From: Massilia timonae CCUG 45783 | GTDB taxonomy: Bacteria; Pseudomonadota; Gammaproteobacteria; Burkholderiales; Burkholderiaceae_D | Length of the DNA stretch: 64,000 nucleotides | Direction of reading: 5' to 3' | NCBI RefSeq assembly: GCF_000315425.1 | Contig: NZ_JH992926.1 | Location: 93,046-157,045 of the forward strand | In this document: positions 43,808-52,292 of the stretch, in pieces | How the letters are laid out: each line of letters starts with the position of its first letter | Numbering within the stretch: position 1 is the first letter of the stretch | The notes under the pieces: generated by a model | What the model was told of the DNA's origin: nothing | Database searches by the model: none | Seen by the model: the letters and a program-made list of their open reading frames with translations, nothing else | Program-made: the position numbers and the translations under genes

Positions 43808-43836
43808 ATTCTAATTTGGTCAGACCACTTTGGCAA
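43808..43836 (-). promoter_or_regulatory. Operator-spacer promoter of the second TonB receptor
   Basis: On the minus strand: -35 TTGCCA (43831-43836), 17-bp spacer holding TTGGTCAGACCAC (plus-strand 43816-43828), and -10 TAGAAT (43808-43813). TGGTCAGACCA fits the FadR-subfamily consensus TNGTNNNACNA at every fixed position. The layout is the same as at 33.86 and 48.73 kb. Confidence 0.78.
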
Positions 43837-43970
43837 TCTGGACGTGCCGAAATTTAATCCGGTCTAACCTTTGTGGGTGAGATGGGCGAGCGCAGGCCCG
43901 CGCGGAGCGCGCGGGGCAGGAAGTGGCCGCGCAGGAAAGGGCGGCGCAGGTAAGGGTGGGGAAGGGCGGG

Positions 43971-44669
43971 TCAGCCGCGCGAGAAGGTACGGGTGACGCG
44001 GTCGAGGTGGGCGCGCATGGCCTGGCGCGCGCCGGCGACGTCGTGGGCAGCGATCGCGGCAAAGATGTTGCGGTGGTCGATCAGCGTCTGCTGGCGCAGT
44101 TCCTCGGTCTGGAAGTGTTCCTTCAGCTTGTGCCACAGCGAGCCGCGCTGGCTCCACAGGTATTCGATCACGCCGACCATCGCGCTGTTGCCGGTGGCGC
44201 GCGCGATCGCCAGGTGGAAGTTGCGGTCGGCCGATTCGTTGCCGCTGCGGTCTTCGTGGTGCTGCTCCATCTCTTCGACCGCCACCAGGATGGCGTCGAT
44301 CGCCGAATCGCTGGCGTGCTTCGCGGCCAGCGCCGCGACCTCGACCTCGATCAGGCGACGCGCGGCCAGCACCTCGAACGGGCCGGGGCCGGCGGTCGGC
44401 ACGTCGGCCTTCGGCGCGACGTCTTCGCTGACGTACACTCCCGAGCCGCCGCGCACTTCGACCTTGCCGCTCAATTCGAGCGCGATCAGGGCCTCGCGCA
44501 GCGAGGTGCGGCTGACCCCGAGCTTGGCCGCCAGCTCGCGCTCGGCCGGCAGGCGTTCGCCGGCGCGGATGTTCTCGGCGCGGATCAGCTCCTCGATCCT
44601 GGCCGAAACGACCCGATACAGCCGCGGCTCGGTGGTGCTAGGTTCATTCAGCGCTGGGGTCTTCTTCAT
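43971..44669 (-). CDS. GntR/FadR-family regulator, probable pectin-locus repressor
   Basis: A 232-residue regulator. The N-terminal winged helix reads RAGERLPAERELAAKLGVSRTSLREALIALELSGKVEVRGGSGVYV (about residues 35-80), and an all-helical FCD ligand domain follows (FEVLAARRLIEVEVAALAA; NFHLAIARATGN with metal-binding Asp/His; DHRNIFAAIAAHD). The FadR subgroup includes UxuR and ExuR, which answer to uronates. It lies immediately upstream of the TonB receptor and nearest to the TTGGTC-N-GACCA operators, so it is the best candidate to bind them. ATG at 44669. Confidence 0.88.
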   Translation of the reverse strand: MKKTPALNEPSTTEPRLYRVVSARIEELIRAENIRAGERLPAERELAAKLGVSRTSLREALIALELSGKVEVRGGSGVYVSEDVAPKADVPTAGPGPFEVLAARRLIEVEVAALAAKHASDSAIDAILVAVEEMEQHHEDRSGNESADRNFHLAIARATGNSAMVGVIEYLWSQRGSLWHKLKEHFQTEELRQQTLIDHRNIFAAIAAHDVAGARQAMRAHLDRVTRTFSRG

Positions 44670-44780
44670 CGATCGGTTCGTCCTGGATTATTGGCAGCGG
44701 GCGCCAAAACTAGCGAATCTTAGTTTGGTATGGTTAATGTTGCAAGTGGACGGGCAGATATTGTGGCGCGCGCCGGCCGC

Positions 44781-47700
44781 CTAGGGCTGCGGGTTCCAGC
44801 CGCGCCCCGCGAACACGGCGGCCCGGGTCGAGAGGCGCGCGGCCTGTTCGCGCTCGAGCATGAAGCCGCCATAGCTGCGCGCTTGGCCGTCCGGCCCCCG
44901 GTTGCCGTATTCGCGCCATCCGCCTTCGGCTGGATTCGGCGCCGGCCGCCGCAGCCAGCCGTCGGCGGCGATGTGCGGGCCGACGCTGCAATCGATGAAG
45001 GCGACGTTGTCCCAGGTGTTGGCGGTGCCGGGCGAGCGCGCCAGGTAGGCGCTGCCGTCCGCCGGCAGGTTGCCGGCCGGCCCGGCGCCGCGGGTGAGGC
45101 GCGAGCGCAGGAAGACGAAGCCCGGTTCGGCGGCGCCGATCGTGCGCGCCTGCACGATGTAGCCGCCGCTGTCCGGCCGGGCGCTGTCGCCGATGCTGCG
45201 GATTTCACTGTCCTCGAACAGCGCGGCGCGGTTGTTCCCCCAGATGAAGTCGACGTTGCCTTCCACCAGCGACTTGTGGAACCAGGCATAACCGGTCAGC
45301 TGCAGCGTATCCTGCTCGCTCAGGAAGTGGGCGTTGCGCGCCATCAGGCGGCCGTCGCGGCTGCTGAAGAACAGCGTCTCGGCCTGCGGCGAGTGGCCGT
45401 CGGTGCGCAGGGTGCTGTTGTGCAGGGCGATGTCGCGCAGGTCGAGCAGGTCGCTGTCCTGGGCCAGGAACAGCGCGCGTCCGCCCAGCAGCCCTGGCGT
45501 GCCTGCTTCCTGCCCGGCGCCGGAGCCGGGGTTGAGGGTGTCGCTGTTGGCGGCGCGGATGACGGTCGCCTCGCGGCTGGCGCCGCGCAGGGTGAGGTTG
45601 TCCTTGTCGCGCAGGTACAGCAATTCGGGATAGACGCCGTCGGCCACATTGACCGTGAGCGCTTGCGCGCGCGGCAGCGACATCGCGTAATCGAGCGCGC
45701 CCTGCACGGTGCGGAAATGCGACCGCCCGGCGGCGGCCACCGTCACGCTGTCGCCGACCGGGCGGTGCGGCGTGGTGCGAAAGCGCCAGCGCGCGCCATC
45801 GAAATCCGCGCCGCGCACCAGGCGCGCCTCGGCCAGCGCCTCGTACTCGGTATCGTACTCGAGCGCCTGCGGCAGGCGCGCGCGCAGCTCGCCGTCGACG
45901 ATGCTCAGGTCGTGCTGGCGCACCAGGCGCTGGCGTGGCGCAGGGCCGATGGCGGCCACCGTCTCGCCCGGACGGACCACCGCGACCAGCAGGCCGTCGC
46001 GCTTGCGCAGCACCCGGATGCTGCCTTCTCCCGTCAGCGCGGCGCCGGGCGCCAGGGCCAGGCGCAGCGGCGTATCGGGCGGCACGCCGCGCTCGTCGGC
46101 CCGTGGGTGCGTGGCGACGCTCGTGGCGCCGCGCGGCGCGACGAAGCGTTCGCCGACCACGACGGCGAAACTGGCCTGGGCCCACGGATCGCCGGCGCTG
46201 CGCACGGTCACCGCGGTGCGGCCGGCCGCCAGCGGCGTCACGCGCACGGCGCCGTGGACGACGTCGGCCGTGGCGATGCGCGGATCGTCGCTGACGACCT
46301 CGATGCCGAGTGCGCCGCCAATGGGTACGGTGGCCGCCGGGTCGCCGGCCTGCAGCAGGATGCGCCGTTCGGCGACCTGGGCGCTCAGGCGCGCCGGGAC
46401 CGCGTCAACGGGGCCGCCGCGCAGGTCGAGCAGCCGGTGCGCGCCGGCCTCCCAGTCAAGCGCTTGCGTGGCCGGCAACGGCTCGGCCAGCGCGGTGGTC
46501 ACGCGCTCGCCATCGACCAGCGCCGCCAGTTGGCCGGCGTCGGCGGCAAAGCCCAGCACCAGCGGCATGTCGGCCGGCACGGTGCGGCGCCGTATCTGCT
46601 TCAGGCGCTGCGCCTGGCCGCCGCGTGCGGCGAGCAGCTCGACCTGCAGCGTCTTGCCGCCGTCGACCAGTTGCAGGCTGGCGCCTTGCCAGTCGCCGTT
46701 GGCGGCGCGTCGGGCGCGCAGCACGAATGGCGCGCCGGTCGACGGCGCGATGCGCGCCTCCACCAGGGCGCCGGCAGCGTCGCCGGCGCCTGGGCGCGGG
46801 CCGGCATTGGCGCGGACGTGGGCGGGCACCTGCGACGCCGGCAGCGCCGTGTACGAATACGGGACGCGCCAACCGGCGTCGCCGCCGTGCGGGCAGCCAT
46901 CCAGCGGCTGGCCATTGAGCAGGGAGCCGGTGTCGACGAAGACGCCGGGACTGTGCGCCGGGTCGCGCACCAGCTGGCTGCAGGCGCTCGCGCCGGCCAC
47001 GTCGAAGGCATTGGCGTCGGAGATCAGGCGCGAGGCATGCGCCACGCCGATGCTGTAGCCGTGGCCATAGACCGCGCGACCGCGCTCGCCCACATAGTAA
47101 TTGTTCAGCAGGTGGACCTGGCCATAGCGCACCCGCGGGGCGCGTTCGGCGACGTGCTCGAACAGATTGCCCTTGAGCGTGATGCGCAGCCGCCCGCGGT
47201 CGCCGGTGAAGCGGTCGCCGGCGCCGATCAGCATGTTCTTCTCGTGCTGGGCGAAATGGTTGTAGGTGACGCTGACCAGGTCCGATCCCTGGGTGATGTC
47301 GAGCGCGCCATCGTGGCACTGCTTGCGCTTGCCGTTCTCGACCGGGGCGCGGTCGTCGGTGTCGGGCGCATCGGTGAAGCTGTTGTGGTCGATCCAGACA
47401 TGGCGCGCGTCGCGCACCGTGATGCCGTCGAATTCCGAGTTCCAGTTGCCCTTGGCGCCGTCTTGCGGGTCCCATTGCGGCGCCACGTCGCAGGGATTGC
47501 GGATCGCCAGGTGGCGCACGATCACCTGTTCGACGCCTGCAACCAGCAGGCTGGCGTTGACGAAGCCGGCGCCCGGCGCCACGCCAATTAGGGTGGTGTT
47601 CGATGGAAGGCGCACGCCGCCGCGCCGGGCCTGGTCGTCGTGGTCGCGGAAAGGCCGGCCTTCGCTCATGTCGATGGTGGCCGCCACGCGCACGATGCGC

Positions 47701-47948
47701 GCCGGCGCCGGCGCCTCCAGGGCGGCCACCAGCTGGGCGCGGTCGGCCACCGTGTACACGTGGGCCGGGCTGGCGAGGGCGCCGCCGCGGGTGCCGCCTT
47801 GTTGCGCGGCCCAGCCGTCCGCAGGAGCGTGCTGGCGCTCGGCGATCGCACCCGGCATGGGGGCGGCCGCGAAGACGATGACCGGGACCAGCGAAGCCAG
47901 GGCGAAGGCCGGGAGGAGGGTGGCGAAGACCGCGCGCGCCCCGCTCAT
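44781..47948 (-). CDS. Bifunctional pectinase: PL1 pectate lyase + Ig-like linkers + CE8 pectin methylesterase
   Basis: A 1,055-residue secreted protein. After a signal peptide, residues about 40-390 are a PL1 lyase (IDMSEGRPF, HVWIDHNSFTD, CHDGALDI, RAPRVRYGQVHLLNNYY). A beta-sandwich insert and bacterial Ig-like segments follow (about 520-730, including PRIATADVVHGAVRVTPLAAGRTAVTV). Residues about 735-1050 are a CE8 methylesterase with both catalytic Asp blocks (SEQDTLQLTGYAWFHKSLVEGNVDFIWG). It would de-esterify pectin and cut the exposed chain. I chose the ATG at 47948 because it overlaps the upstream CE12 stop (ATGA). The frame is open further up, but that stretch is the CE12 gene. Confidence 0.9.
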   Translation of the reverse strand: MSGARAVFATLLPAFALASLVPVIVFAAAPMPGAIAERQHAPADGWAAQQGGTRGGALASPAHVYTVADRAQLVAALEAPAPARIVRVAATIDMSEGRPFRDHDDQARRGGVRLPSNTTLIGVAPGAGFVNASLLVAGVEQVIVRHLAIRNPCDVAPQWDPQDGAKGNWNSEFDGITVRDARHVWIDHNSFTDAPDTDDRAPVENGKRKQCHDGALDITQGSDLVSVTYNHFAQHEKNMLIGAGDRFTGDRGRLRITLKGNLFEHVAERAPRVRYGQVHLLNNYYVGERGRAVYGHGYSIGVAHASRLISDANAFDVAGASACSQLVRDPAHSPGVFVDTGSLLNGQPLDGCPHGGDAGWRVPYSYTALPASQVPAHVRANAGPRPGAGDAAGALVEARIAPSTGAPFVLRARRAANGDWQGASLQLVDGGKTLQVELLAARGGQAQRLKQIRRRTVPADMPLVLGFAADAGQLAALVDGERVTTALAEPLPATQALDWEAGAHRLLDLRGGPVDAVPARLSAQVAERRILLQAGDPAATVPIGGALGIEVVSDDPRIATADVVHGAVRVTPLAAGRTAVTVRSAGDPWAQASFAVVVGERFVAPRGATSVATHPRADERGVPPDTPLRLALAPGAALTGEGSIRVLRKRDGLLVAVVRPGETVAAIGPAPRQRLVRQHDLSIVDGELRARLPQALEYDTEYEALAEARLVRGADFDGARWRFRTTPHRPVGDSVTVAAAGRSHFRTVQGALDYAMSLPRAQALTVNVADGVYPELLYLRDKDNLTLRGASREATVIRAANSDTLNPGSGAGQEAGTPGLLGGRALFLAQDSDLLDLRDIALHNSTLRTDGHSPQAETLFFSSRDGRLMARNAHFLSEQDTLQLTGYAWFHKSLVEGNVDFIWGNNRAALFEDSEIRSIGDSARPDSGGYIVQARTIGAAEPGFVFLRSRLTRGAGPAGNLPADGSAYLARSPGTANTWDNVAFIDCSVGPHIAADGWLRRPAPNPAEGGWREYGNRGPDGQARSYGGFMLEREQAARLSTRAAVFAGRGWNPQP

Positions 47949-48682
47949 TGCGCGCTCCGCGCGGCAGTGCGCGCCTCGGGCGCGAACGCCGGGGCGAGGG
48001 CCGGGACCTTGCGCAGCAGTTCGCGTGCGACGATCTCCGAAAAGCGCTGGGCGCCCAGCGGGCCGACGTGGGTGTGATCGAAATTGGCGCCGGCGCGCGC
48101 CAGCTTGTCCGCTTCTCGCGGTCCCATGGCCTGGACCGCGGCCAGCGACAGCGCATTCAGGTCGACCAGCGGCGTGCCGGTCGCGGCGGCGATCCTGCGC
48201 ACCGTGCCGGCCCATGGCGCCAGGTCGTTCTGTACATAGCCCTGCCTGAAGCTGCGGCGCGTGAGCGGGGTCACCAGCACCGGCAGCGCGCCCAGTGCGC
48301 GCGCCTCCTCGACGTAGCGGGTCATATTCGCGGGAAACTCGGTCGCATAGTCGGTGGAGCGTCCGGGTTTGCCCGGCTGGTCGTTATGGCCGAACTGGAT
48401 CAGCACATAGGTGCGGCGGTAGCCGGCCCCCTGGCGCAGCAGGCCGGTCACCTCGTCCCAGCGGCCTTCGGCCCTGAAGCTGCCCGAACTGCGCCCGCCG
48501 CGCGCCAGGTTCAGGCAGGCCGTCTCGGGGGTGAGGCGGGCGCACAGCGCGTCGCCATAGCCGGTGCTGCTGGCCATGGTCGAGTCGCCGACCAGGATCA
48601 CGCGGTCGTGCGCCGGCGGCGCCGACCAGGCGGCGCCGGTCAGCAAGAGGGTAAGCAGGGGGAACAGGCGGACCAACGGCAT
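47945..48682 (-). CDS. CE12-like SGNH rhamnogalacturonan/pectin acetylesterase
   Basis: A 245-residue secreted esterase with a signal peptide ending at AWSAP. The SGNH blocks are present: ILVGDSTMASSTGYG with the nucleophile Ser34, LARGGRSSGSF with the Gly, IQFGHNDQPGKPG with the Asn, and the C-terminal DHTHVGPLG with catalytic Asp and His. This is the CE12 pattern (rhamnogalacturonan acetylesterase/YesT). GGAG precedes the ATG at 48682. It overlaps the PL1-CE8 gene by four bases, so acetyl and methyl groups are removed by coupled gene products. The operator promoter at 48714-48742 drives both. Confidence 0.9.
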   Translation of the reverse strand: MPLVRLFPLLTLLLTGAAWSAPPAHDRVILVGDSTMASSTGYGDALCARLTPETACLNLARGGRSSGSFRAEGRWDEVTGLLRQGAGYRRTYVLIQFGHNDQPGKPGRSTDYATEFPANMTRYVEEARALGALPVLVTPLTRRSFRQGYVQNDLAPWAGTVRRIAAATGTPLVDLNALSLAAVQAMGPREADKLARAGANFDHTHVGPLGAQRFSEIVARELLRKVPALAPAFAPEARTAARSAQ

Positions 48683-48713
48683 GGAGTCTCCAGTATTTCT
48701 TTTTTGATACCCG

Positions 48714-48742
48714 ATTCTAGTTTGGTCGGGCCAATATCGCAA
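48714..48742 (-). promoter_or_regulatory. Operator-spacer promoter of the CE12 / PL1-CE8 operon
   Basis: Minus strand: -35 TTGCGA (48737-48742), 17-bp spacer containing TTGGTCGGGCCAA (plus-strand 48722-48734), -10 TAGAAT (48714-48719). The -35, spacer edges and -10 are nearly the same as in the GH105 promoter at 33854-33882, including the upstream bases CCACC. Confidence 0.8.
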
Positions 48743-48860
48743 GGTGGTTGTACCACGCGCTTGTCGCGCACCAGCACTATGCAGATAGGATGTCAGACAA
48801 CTGATGTATGTGGCAACCAGCCCTTCGCGTATAATCGCGCCATCCCATCCAATCCAACGA

Positions 48861-49595
48861 ATGACCATGACTCTTCCCCAACGCAAGCACCGCAGCCTCG
48901 CCCAGGGCGTGGTCGAGCACATCAGCGGCACCATCCGCCAGGGGACGCTCAAGCCGGGCGACAAGCTGCCCACCGAATCTTCGCTGATGACGCAGCACGG
49001 CGTCAGCCGCACCGTGGTGCGCGAAGCGATCTCGCACCTGCAGGCGGCTGGCCTGGTGCAGACCCGGCACGGCATCGGCACCTTCGTGATCGAGCGGGCG
49101 CAGGCCGGGCTCGGACTCGACGCCGAGCACATCCTGACCCTGCGCGACGTGCTGTCCATCCTCGAGCTGCGCATCGGCGTCGAGACCGAGACGGCGGGCC
49201 TGGCAGCGAGCCGGCGCAGTGAAGACCAGGTCGACGAACTGGCCGGCGCGCTGCTCGAGATGCAGCAGGCGATGGCCGAGGGCAGGTCGGCGGTGGATGC
49301 CGACAAGCGCTTCCACCTCTTGATCGCCCAGGCGACCGGCAACCGCTATTTCGTCGACATCCTCGAGCAGCTGGGCAACGCTATCATCCCGCGCGCGCGG
49401 CTGGACACGCCGAAGCTGGAACAGGACAAGCCGGCCGACTTCCTCGAGCGTGTCAGCCGCGAGCACGACGATATCTTCCGCGCCATCGAACGGCGCGATC
49501 CGGAAGCGGCGCGCGCGGCGATGCGCACCCATCTGTCCAACAGCCGCGAACGCCTGGTGCAGGCGCAGCGCCGCCTGGAGGGATCGCTGAACTGA
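48861..49595 (+). CDS. GntR/FadR-family regulator, probable regulator of the aldarate branch
   Basis: A 244-residue regulator. The winged helix reads LKPGDKLPTESSLMTQHGVSRTVVREAISHLQAAGLVQTRHGIGTFV (about residues 32-78), followed by the FCD helical domain (LRDVLSILELRIGVETETAGLAA; DKRFHLLIAQATGN; REHDDIFRAIERRD with metal-binding residues). It is of the DgoR/UxuR/KdgR-like kind that senses sugar acids. TATAAT at 48830-48835 is a likely -10. It lies just upstream of the kdgD operon, whose promoter carries a different palindrome from the rest of the locus. Start ATG 48861, with 48867 possible. Confidence 0.88.
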   Translation: MTMTLPQRKHRSLAQGVVEHISGTIRQGTLKPGDKLPTESSLMTQHGVSRTVVREAISHLQAAGLVQTRHGIGTFVIERAQAGLGLDAEHILTLRDVLSILELRIGVETETAGLAASRRSEDQVDELAGALLEMQQAMAEGRSAVDADKRFHLLIAQATGNRYFVDILEQLGNAIIPRARLDTPKLEQDKPADFLERVSREHDDIFRAIERRDPEAARAAMRTHLSNSRERLVQAQRRLEGSLN

Positions 49596-49615
49596 ATCTT
49601 TCCGGCACATTTTGC

Positions 49616-49654
49616 TTGCGGTCGCCCGACTTAGGTTGTACGATGACTTACAAC
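49616..49654 (+). promoter_or_regulatory. Promoter and palindromic operator of the kdgD operon
   Basis: A -35 TTGCGG (49616-49621), 17-bp spacer and -10 TACGAT (49639-49644) lie 75 bp before kdgD. The perfect inverted repeat GTTGTA-N8-TACAAC (49635-49640 and 49649-49654) covers the -10 and the start point, a repressor position. It is not the TTGGTC-type operator, which points to a second regulator, most simply the adjacent GntR protein. Confidence 0.65.
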
Positions 49655-49719
49655 TTGATTCTGACATACGAGTCATATCACTTTTTCGTCCAACACCTAG
49701 ACCCACGGAGACCCGAGCA

Positions 49720-50631
49720 ATGCAACCAAATGAACTCAAGCAAGTCCTGTCGCACGGCCTGCTGTCCTTCCCGATCACCGACTTCGACGCGCAGGGCGAG
49801 TTCGATCCGAAAGGCTATGCCGCGCGCCTCGAATGGCTGGCGCCGTTCGGCGCGACCGCGCTGTTCGCGGCCGGCGGCACCGGCGAATACTTCTCGCTGC
49901 ACGGCGAAGAATACGGCCAGATCATCAAGACGGCGGTGGACACCTGCGCCGGCGTGGTGCCGATCCTGGCCGGCTGCGGCGGTCCGACCCGCACCGCCAT
50001 CGCGCACGCCCAGGAAGCCGAGCGCCAGGGCGCCAAGGGCCTGCTGCTGCTGCCGCACTACCTGACCGAAGCCAGCCAGGACGGCCTGATCGCCCACGTC
50101 GAGGCGGTGTGCCGCTCGGTCAAGATCGGCGTCGTGGTCTACAACCGCGCCAACTGCCGCCTGACCCCGGATTCGCTGGCCAAGCTGGCCGACCGCTGTC
50201 CGAACCTGATCGGCTTCAAGGACGGCAACGGCGACATCGAACTGATGGTCTCGATCTGGCGCAAGCTGGGCGACCGCTTCAGCTACCTGGGCGGCTTGCC
50301 GACCGCCGAAGTGTATGCCGGCGCCTACAAGGCCCTGGGCACCCCGGTCTACTCGTCGGCCGTGTTCAACTTCGTGCCGCAACTGGCGATGGACTTCTAT
50401 CACGCCACCGCCGCCGGCGACACCGACACCACCAACCGCCTGATCGACGAGTTCTTCCTGCCTTACCTCGAGATCCGCAACCGCAAGGCCGGCTACGCCG
50501 TCAGCATCATCAAGGCCGGCGCCCGCCTGGTCGGCCACGGCGCCGGCCCGGTGCGTCCGCCGTTGACCGACCTGACCGCCGAAGAAGACGCGATGCTGCT
50601 CGACCTGCTCAAGAAGAACGGAGTGCTGTGA
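49720..50631 (+). CDS. kdgD: 5-dehydro-4-deoxyglucarate dehydratase
   Basis: A 303-residue TIM-barrel enzyme of the DHDPS/NAL family that decarboxylates and dehydrates 5-dehydro-4-deoxy-D-glucarate to alpha-ketoglutarate semialdehyde. Family blocks: LLSFPITDFDAQGEFD, ATALFAAGGTGEYFSL, PILAGCGGPT, VVYNRANCRLTPD, and the Schiff-base Lys in NLIGFKDGNGDIE (about residue 167). Length equals that of known KDGDH proteins. It uses the product of GarD and supplies the next gene's enzyme. It is the first gene of the operon kdgD - semialdehyde dehydrogenase - MFS carrier - SMP-30. Confidence 0.95.
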   Translation: MQPNELKQVLSHGLLSFPITDFDAQGEFDPKGYAARLEWLAPFGATALFAAGGTGEYFSLHGEEYGQIIKTAVDTCAGVVPILAGCGGPTRTAIAHAQEAERQGAKGLLLLPHYLTEASQDGLIAHVEAVCRSVKIGVVVYNRANCRLTPDSLAKLADRCPNLIGFKDGNGDIELMVSIWRKLGDRFSYLGGLPTAEVYAGAYKALGTPVYSSAVFNFVPQLAMDFYHATAAGDTDTTNRLIDEFFLPYLEIRNRKAGYAVSIIKAGARLVGHGAGPVRPPLTDLTAEEDAMLLDLLKKNGVL

Positions 50632-50633
50632 TC

Positions 50634-52220
50634 ATGACGATTCTCGGTGAAATGATCATTGGCCAGCAGTGCGTGCGCGGCACTGCGGGCGAGGCCTTCG
50701 GCTTCAACCCGTCCACCCGCGCCAACCTGGAGCCGGGCTTCGGCCAGGCGACCGGCGACGACGTCGAGCGCGCCTGCGCGCTGGCGGCCCAGGCCTTCGA
50801 CCCATACCGCGCCTTGCCGCTCGAGCAGCGCGCGCGCTTCCTGGAAGCGATCGCCGAACAGATCCTGGCCGTCGGCCCGGCACTGATCGAGCGCGCCATG
50901 CTCGAGACCGGCCTGCCGCAGGCGCGGCTGGAAGGCGAGCGGATGCGCACCGTGAACCAGCTGCGCCTGTTCGCCAAGGTGGTGCGCGACGGTTACTTCT
51001 TGGATGCGACCATCGATAGCGCGCTGCCGGACCGTGCGCCGCCGCGTCCCGACCTGCGCCTCTCCAAGATCGGCCTCGGCCCGGTCGCCGTGTTCGGCGC
51101 CAGTAACTTCCCGCTGGCGTTCTCGGTGGCCGGTGGCGACACGGCCTCCGCGCTGGCGGCCGGCTGCCCGGTCGTGGTCAAGGCCCACGCCGCCCACCCG
51201 GGCACCTCGGAACTGGTCGGCCGCGCCGTCCAGCGCGCGGCCAGGGAAGCCGGCATGCCGGAAGGCGTGTTCTCGATGCTGTATGGCGACGGCCGCACCG
51301 TCGGCCAGCAGCTGGTGGCGCACCCCGCGATCAAGGCGGTGGGCTTCACCGGTTCGCGCCAGGGCGGCACCGCGCTGATGCGCACCGCCGCCGGCCGTGC
51401 CGAGCCGATTCCCGTCTACGCCGAAATGAGCAGCGTGAACCCGGTGTTCCTGCTGCCGGCCGCGCTGCAGGCCGGCGGCGCCGGCCTGGCGCAGGGCTTC
51501 GTCGATTCGCTGACGCTCGGCGTCGGCCAGTTCTGCACCAACCCGGGCCTGGTGTTCGCGCTCGAAGGCGCCGATCTGGACTCCTTCGTCAAGGCGGCCG
51601 GCGAGGCGCTGGCGGGCAAGGGCGCCGGCACCATGCTCACCGCCGGCATCCACGAGGCGTACAACAGCGGCGTGGCGAAGTTCGGCCAGGTCGAGGGATT
51701 GCAGCTGGTGGCGCAAGGAAGTGAACAGGGCGCGGGCTGCGCGGCGCGCGCCGCGCTGTACCTGTGCGACGCCGACACCTACCTGGGCAATGCGGCGCTC
51801 GAAGACGAAGTGTTCGGCCCGGCCGCGGTGCTGGTGCGCTTCAAGGACGCCGATCAGTTGCTGCGGGCGGCCGAGGCGCTGCACGGCCAGCTGACCGCCA
51901 CCGTCCATGCGCAAGCCGCCGACCACGGCCTGGCCGGCGCGCTCTTGACCATCCTGGAACGCAAGGCGGGCCGGGTGCTGTTCAACGGCTTCCCGACCGG
52001 CGTCGAAGTGTCGCACGCGATGGTCCACGGCGGCCCGTTCCCGGCCACCAGCGACAGCCGCACGACCTCGGTCGGCGCCAGCGCGATCGACCGCTTCCTG
52101 CGGCCGGTGTGCTACCAGAACGTGCCCGCCAACCTGCTGCCGGAAGCGCTGCGCGACGAGAATCCGCTGGGTCTCGCGCGCCTGCTGGACGGCGCCTTGC
52201 AAGCTGGAGGGAATGCGTAA
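50634..52220 (+). CDS. Alpha-ketoglutarate semialdehyde dehydrogenase
   Basis: A 528-residue NAD(P)-dependent aldehyde dehydrogenase. Catalytic residues: Glu in PIPVYAEMSSVNPVF (about 263) and Cys in LGVGQFCTNPGLVF (about 301). The coenzyme region has GFTGSRQGGTALM and VAVFGASNFPLAFSVAGGDTASALAAGCPVVVKAH, the long-form pattern of the KGSADH type III/ketoglutarate semialdehyde group. It oxidises the KdgD product to alpha-ketoglutarate, the entry to the TCA cycle. The ATG at 50634 lies 2 bp after the kdgD stop. Confidence 0.92.
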   Translation: MTILGEMIIGQQCVRGTAGEAFGFNPSTRANLEPGFGQATGDDVERACALAAQAFDPYRALPLEQRARFLEAIAEQILAVGPALIERAMLETGLPQARLEGERMRTVNQLRLFAKVVRDGYFLDATIDSALPDRAPPRPDLRLSKIGLGPVAVFGASNFPLAFSVAGGDTASALAAGCPVVVKAHAAHPGTSELVGRAVQRAAREAGMPEGVFSMLYGDGRTVGQQLVAHPAIKAVGFTGSRQGGTALMRTAAGRAEPIPVYAEMSSVNPVFLLPAALQAGGAGLAQGFVDSLTLGVGQFCTNPGLVFALEGADLDSFVKAAGEALAGKGAGTMLTAGIHEAYNSGVAKFGQVEGLQLVAQGSEQGAGCAARAALYLCDADTYLGNAALEDEVFGPAAVLVRFKDADQLLRAAEALHGQLTATVHAQAADHGLAGALLTILERKAGRVLFNGFPTGVEVSHAMVHGGPFPATSDSRTTSVGASAIDRFLRPVCYQNVPANLLPEALRDENPLGLARLLDGALQAGGNA

Positions 52221-52292
52221 CGCCGTAAGTTTCTGTCGCAGCACCAGCCGGGGGAGACACCGGCTGTCTTAACTTGTAAAGAACTGATCACC

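Noticed and set aside
43857..43873. CCGGTCTAACCTT as a further copy of the pectin operator
   Set aside because: Only part of one half-site matches and the palindrome is lost, so it may be chance.
44781..48215. A longer 1,144-residue form of the PL1-CE8 enzyme
   Set aside because: The extra N-terminal residues are the CE12 gene read in another frame; the ATGA overlap and signal peptide support the start at 47948.
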